Notes under the pieces: generated by a model
Databases searched by the model: none
What the model saw: the letters and a program-made list of their open reading frames with translations, nothing else
What the model was told of the DNA's origin: nothing
In this document: positions 21,001-23,597 of the stretch, piece after piece
How positions within the stretch are numbered: position 1 is the first letter of the stretch
Layout of the letters: each line of letters starts with the position of its first letter
Virus record (IMG/VR): IMGVR_UViG_3300031952_001743
Location: 1 to 23,597 of that record
DNA: 23,597 nucleotides
Direction: 5' to 3' (one strand)
DNA from: a virus
Translations under genes and position numbers: made by a program

Positions 21001-22895
21001 AACGAGGGAAGGAATGGAAAGAGGAGTTTAAGAAGCAAGCAGCAGGCACTTTTAAGGATTTTAGGGACTTTCTTAGTTCCAAGGGATTAAGTGATGATAA
21101 GAAAACAAAACTGCTTTTATACATGAAACAGGAAGATAAAGTAAATAAGGAATTAGAAAACATAAAGGGAAAGGGAATATTTACCAAAGAGGAGTTAGAG
21201 ATAAAAGACGAGTTAACAAAAAAGGGGAAAGTAGCGAATGAACAAGCACAGAAAGTTCAGGAAGAACAAAAAACTGCTTTAGACAAAATGGTTGATGCAG
21301 TTAAAAAGGCTAAAGCACCAAGAAAGGAATTAGAAAAACTATATAGGGAGGAAAGAAGGAAACGAGCTGGGGCAATTGCTGGTATCATGGAAAAAGGTGA
21401 AGGAGAAAAGGGTTATTATCAATCTTTGTCTAAATTAAAAGGTGAGTTAGCACCAGAGAAACCAAGATATGAAGGAATAAAAAATAAATTAACTCAAGAT
21501 GATGTTGATTCACTTTTCTCTACAATTCAAAAGCATAAAGACTTAAACCCATTTGAGAAGATTACTGCGCAAACAGGGTTATACAATGTTTTTAATGGAA
21601 AGATACCACCCCATAGTCAACTGTCTTTATTAGAAGATGTTTTTGGTAAAGAATTAGTAGAAGCAGTAATAAGCAAAAGACCGTTTAGTAGAAAATTAAT
21701 GGACATGACGACCGAAGTTTTAAACATCCCTAAAACCCTTACCACATTTCTTGATATGTCCGCAGTATTAAGACAAGGGATATTTTTTGTTAGAAGGTTT
21801 CCTTCGGTTGGTAGGTCAATAAAGCAAATGTTTAGACAGGTATTTTCGCAAAAGAACTTTGATAATTGGTTAGATGATTTAAAGCACAGTAAAGATTATG
21901 AAGTAATGAAAGAATCAAAACTCTACATCGCTGACCCAAATAAAATTTCTGGTGGTCTTTCTGCAAAAGAAGAAAGATTTATGACCAACTTGGCTGAAAG
22001 AATACCCACTATAGGAAGAGGTGTCAAGGCTAGTGAAAGAGCATATGTTGGATACCTTAATGCACTAAGAGTTGACGTATTCAGGCAAATAGCAAAGAAA
22101 ATGCAAGAGAAAGGTTATGATCCAAAAGAGAACCCCAAAGTTTTTAAAAGTATTGCTGATTTGGTCAACAATGGAACAGGAAGGGGAGATATTGGAAGGT
22201 TACAACCAATAGCACAGGAATTAAACACTGCATTTTTTTCACCAAGACTTATTGCTGCCAGGTTTAATTTATTATTAAACCCAATGTTCTATGCGAAACT
22301 TGAGAAACCGGTAAGAATGGAAGCAGTTAAGGACTGGTTAGGATTTGTTGGTATTGGAATGACAGTACTGGCACTTGCAAAATTAAACGGTGCAGATGTT
22401 GAAGTCGATCTTAGAAGTAGTGATTTTGGTAAAATAAAAGTAGGAAACACAAGATGGGATATATGGGGTGGATTTCAACAATGGGTAAGACTTGCAGCAC
22501 AATTAGCGAGCAAACAAAGAAAGTCAACAAGCACTGGTAAGATTTATGAATTATCAGGGAAAAAGTTTCCCTTTGAAACCAGGTTAGATGTAGCAACTAG
22601 ATTTATTAAAGGGAAACTTGCACCAGTTCCATCTTTAGTAGTTGAATTATTGGAAGGACAAAAAATTTATGGTGGTGACATAACCCTTAAAGAAGAAGCT
22701 ATTGAAAGAATGATACCAATGTATATTCAAGATATTGATGACGCAATAAAACAGTTCGGGCCAGAGGCAATATTTACTACTGGTGTTCCTGCGTTCTTTG
22801 GTACTGGTGTTCAAACATACGAAGAAAAAAAGAAAACTTCCACAAGCGAAGGTAGAAGCAGAGGAAGCATGAGTCGAACCAGGACAGGTAGATAA
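18009..22895 (+). CDS. Giant multidomain virion protein with three ADP-ribosyltransferase-like modules
   Basis: 1628 residues, start ATG ATG preceded by AGAGGA. Residues 10-55 have a duplicated ARNYGYADDDIL / ARGYGYTDEEIL motif. Pro-rich linkers join three ART-like modules: about 560-640 (ITIWRARP, YVSESREYATKHG, EFIYYP), 668-780 (MYHQSDTG, GEGYFVSSKKL, REEGYDGIEIMP) and 812-900 (YLYHGTTQGAL, ISLSDTEQYAKTYADRKG, GIILRI). A lysine-rich coiled-coil stretch follows at about 1000-1160. The C-terminal 450 residues resemble domains of large phage polyvalent/internal proteins (LRQGIFFVRRFPS, FFSPRLIAARFNLLLNPMF, TRWDIWGGFQQWVRLAAQ) with a hydrophobic helix near 1443-1462 (WLGFVGIGMTVLALAK). Likely ejected with the DNA into the host. 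Catalytic activity is inferred; domain folds were assigned by motif reading only. Confidence 0.75.
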   Translation: MMPLALEEQYPKYKDKIVTARNYGYADDDILGKINGKVNEARGYGYTDEEILDHLGSPKTPPPEEIPQAPYYDINTATGNAMVSQDGKTFAQARPAAPPPEEQPTQEDEGIWWHELPSKDRIEDIQQTINNGEPRKSDPLPADSLIKRMSGAGFTAEQIDKELNHYFNVTSKTNWSSSTLQPWKMRLSKTPTPSIASPDRILPEQPQLPTPIPSYAEIAGGVTPEAVELAKGQVEAGMSTASGLSAFLPQLGARILGGYTKGPEWAEKTSQFLTYEPRTEQGKTISGTLNYPFALLGQAEDKLVELSNKNPGLYSMVLGSPAFERMTPEQREHEVRIAFQGGLLATPFIKNLFKKAKVSIPETRPIEAPKALPAPEEQIALPVSPELKALPEAGINGTSAEEVRKMVERQSVKEVKPPEGFKKVDFGVNTGLEGDKLERAWDDFQTSFTGDIPPSEHFQSWMKNRYSKFKEPPPIEGKVKPPHKMTLEEFKNYDFETPVGGGSVKPSTIWKWRKGKPEEVGETLADLATHTDDFRFKEVLGKGWEHEWKNSLSLENDIKQGKEITIWRARPKGEPSEIMPGSYVSESREYATKHGENILGGDYTLVSEKVHPDELLIYGDPHEFIYYPRNAEIAHQRIIEKARPEGKVKPQEEVVAEKSAVEPYEKKEPLKMYHQSDTGELKLGKDIYGLGEGYFVSSKKLPKGFYGSKDVTIYLKPETKLFDFQQWAKESNKKLRIPPEDRAKIIEEASTIAREEGYDGIEIMPDDIWVFDKKSIIPKETPKTLTKREAYLEKRKGIKPIAEMQKETKPPPYLYHGTTQGALRKIVSDGLKPSTMRQISLSDTEQYAKTYADRKGGSRGIILRIKNSEKYVPDTRIPEGGDYLSKEAVKPEDIEVKMPNGSWEKLTDVDVSMGKPEKKTLKSISTMQKEIKEGGQVEKTIEKMVEKPVEEVKPVEKEYGIKDILKDIDTSLGGKERGSFSVKGLTKEQLEARQRLAKRGKEWKEEFKKQAAGTFKDFRDFLSSKGLSDDKKTKLLLYMKQEDKVNKELENIKGKGIFTKEELEIKDELTKKGKVANEQAQKVQEEQKTALDKMVDAVKKAKAPRKELEKLYREERRKRAGAIAGIMEKGEGEKGYYQSLSKLKGELAPEKPRYEGIKNKLTQDDVDSLFSTIQKHKDLNPFEKITAQTGLYNVFNGKIPPHSQLSLLEDVFGKELVEAVISKRPFSRKLMDMTTEVLNIPKTLTTFLDMSAVLRQGIFFVRRFPSVGRSIKQMFRQVFSQKNFDNWLDDLKHSKDYEVMKESKLYIADPNKISGGLSAKEERFMTNLAERIPTIGRGVKASERAYVGYLNALRVDVFRQIAKKMQEKGYDPKENPKVFKSIADLVNNGTGRGDIGRLQPIAQELNTAFFSPRLIAARFNLLLNPMFYAKLEKPVRMEAVKDWLGFVGIGMTVLALAKLNGADVEVDLRSSDFGKIKVGNTRWDIWGGFQQWVRLAAQLASKQRKSTSTGKIYELSGKKFPFETRLDVATRFIKGKLAPVPSLVVELLEGQKIYGGDITLKEEAIERMIPMYIQDIDDAIKQFGPEAIFTTGVPAFFGTGVQTYEEKKKTSTSEGRSRGSMSRTRTGR

Positions 22896-22898
22896 TTT

Positions 22899-23597
22899 AT
22901 GGAAACAAACCATATAATTCCCCCATTCTCTTTGGATCGTCGTGACAGTTCAATCATCAAACCCACTATCGGCACGTTGTTTGAGCTGACTAACCTGATG
23001 ATTGACCAGTATAGCCTTCAGGTGAGGTTAGGGCAGAGTAGGGTTTCATACACTAGGGCTGTTAGCAGTGCCACTACTTCTGCTCATGCGACTGATCTAA
23101 CAGACACTTCAAGCCCTCCGTTCTTATCTACTATGTTTGGATGTGCCGTATCTCAAACTACAGATAGTTATTACGGTACTATTACGGCTTATACAAGCAC
23201 ATCTGTAGTTACTGCACAACTTTATAACGCAGCAGGAACAGCTCAGACATGGGCTAAAGACAAAAACTACAGTGTCTATACACCTATTGGGTCGAGTTTA
23301 ACATCAGGCGGGATACTGAATGGTGCATGTGAAACCAGCAGTGTAACCCACATAACTGATACAGGTATATTTTCTGCTAGCATGGTTGGCTGTGTAGCAA
23401 GAAACATTACCAAAGGAAGTTATGGGATAATAACTGCATGGAACAGTGCAGATGATGTTACAGCACCGATATATACCAGTGCGGGAGTAGCTTCATCATG
23501 GGCCGAGGAAGATATTTATATAATTAGTTACCCCATCATGGCACTTCATAGATTCTATGGGCTTAACCCTGCTACTGGTGTCCAGATAAAAGAATTT
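22899..23597 (+). CDS. Tail or appendage protein with internal repeats, 3' truncated
   Basis: 233 codons open to the window end, starting at an ATG with only a weak ribosome site. The first 45 residues look like a helical attachment region (IGTLFELTNLMIDQYSLQVR). Then two related beta-rich repeats follow: residues about 57-128 (MFGCAVSQTTDSYYGTITAY ... TWAKDKNYSVYTP) and about 145-211 (MVGCVARNITKGSYGIITAW ... SWAEEDIYIISYP). Each has GC, YG.ITA and a W-A-[KE] strand, so the gene arose in part by internal duplication. Ser/Thr/Gly content and lack of charged runs suit a trimeric or fibre-like virion part. Its position after the giant virion protein suggests a tail or appendage role, which cannot be confirmed without the rest. 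Confidence 0.6.
   Translation, partial: METNHIIPPFSLDRRDSSIIKPTIGTLFELTNLMIDQYSLQVRLGQSRVSYTRAVSSATTSAHATDLTDTSSPPFLSTMFGCAVSQTTDSYYGTITAYTSTSVVTAQLYNAAGTAQTWAKDKNYSVYTPIGSSLTSGGILNGACETSSVTHITDTGIFSASMVGCVARNITKGSYGIITAWNSADDVTAPIYTSAGVASSWAEEDIYIISYPIMALHRFYGLNPATGVQIKEF

Noticed and set aside
20654-21187. Minus-strand ORF of 177 codons inside the giant virion gene
   Set aside because: Antisense of Lys/Glu-rich coiled-coil coding sequence, giving a Ser/Phe-rich product; no start signal.
1-23597. tRNA genes, CRISPR arrays, integrase, attachment sites
   Set aside because: No cloverleaf, regular spaced repeats, recombinase motifs or long direct repeats were noticed on either strand by eye.

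Overview
The window is a contiguous piece of a tailed, double-stranded DNA bacteriophage (Caudoviricetes) that is AT-rich and uses the standard bacterial code, since TAA, TAG and TGA all end genes. Every gene I can support lies on the + strand. Genes are tightly packed, many with ATGA or TAATG overlaps, and strong AGGAGG-type ribosome sites precede the main structural genes. A lipobox protein and Sec-type signal peptides near the lysis genes suggest a Gram-negative (diderm) host. I cannot name the host. The large internal virion protein and the adaptor-like gene are compatible with a short-tailed phage, but the diagnostic tail genes lie outside the window.

Layout: (1) 1-1313 is a lysis/cell-envelope module: the end of a permuted papain-like hydrolase, a secreted FN3-like protein, a small lipoprotein, a 34-residue membrane peptide and an M15-type peptidase endolysin. 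(2) 1310-4734 is the packaging module: a small helical protein, a terminase small-subunit candidate and a terminase large subunit interrupted by a 365-residue LAGLIDADG intein. (3) 4727-6806 is a run of small unrecognised genes, three of them cysteine-rich. (4) 6818-9513 holds the portal gene followed by very small genes, two encoding membrane proteins, ending at a terminator (9576-9607). (5) 9637-12454 holds small genes including a DUF3008-like one, a secreted lectin-like protein, a Glu/Lys-rich scaffold candidate and a Com-like zinc-finger protein. (6) 12455-14384 is the capsid unit: a structured leader with a sigma70-like promoter, the N4-gp56-type major capsid protein, a decoration-protein candidate and two tandem terminators. 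(7) 14404-23597 holds a connector/adaptor candidate, a YkgJ-like cysteine-cluster protein, two internal virion protein candidates, a 1628-residue multidomain virion protein with three ADP-ribosyltransferase-like modules, and the start of a repeat-containing tail or appendage protein that runs off the end.

The genes form one late morphogenesis/lysis programme: DNA packaging (TerS, TerL, portal), head assembly (scaffold, capsid, decoration), neck and ejection proteins, and host lysis. The most interesting items are the intein beside the terminase Walker B motif, the giant virion protein with three different ART-like modules, the regulated-looking capsid unit next to a Com-like zinc-finger gene, and the unexpected CxxCxxCC protein inside the virion operon.

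All family assignments were made by eye from residue patterns; no database search was run. No tRNA, CRISPR array, integrase, repressor or replication gene was seen, so lifestyle cannot be judged. No gene-free stretch longer than about 150 bases exists.
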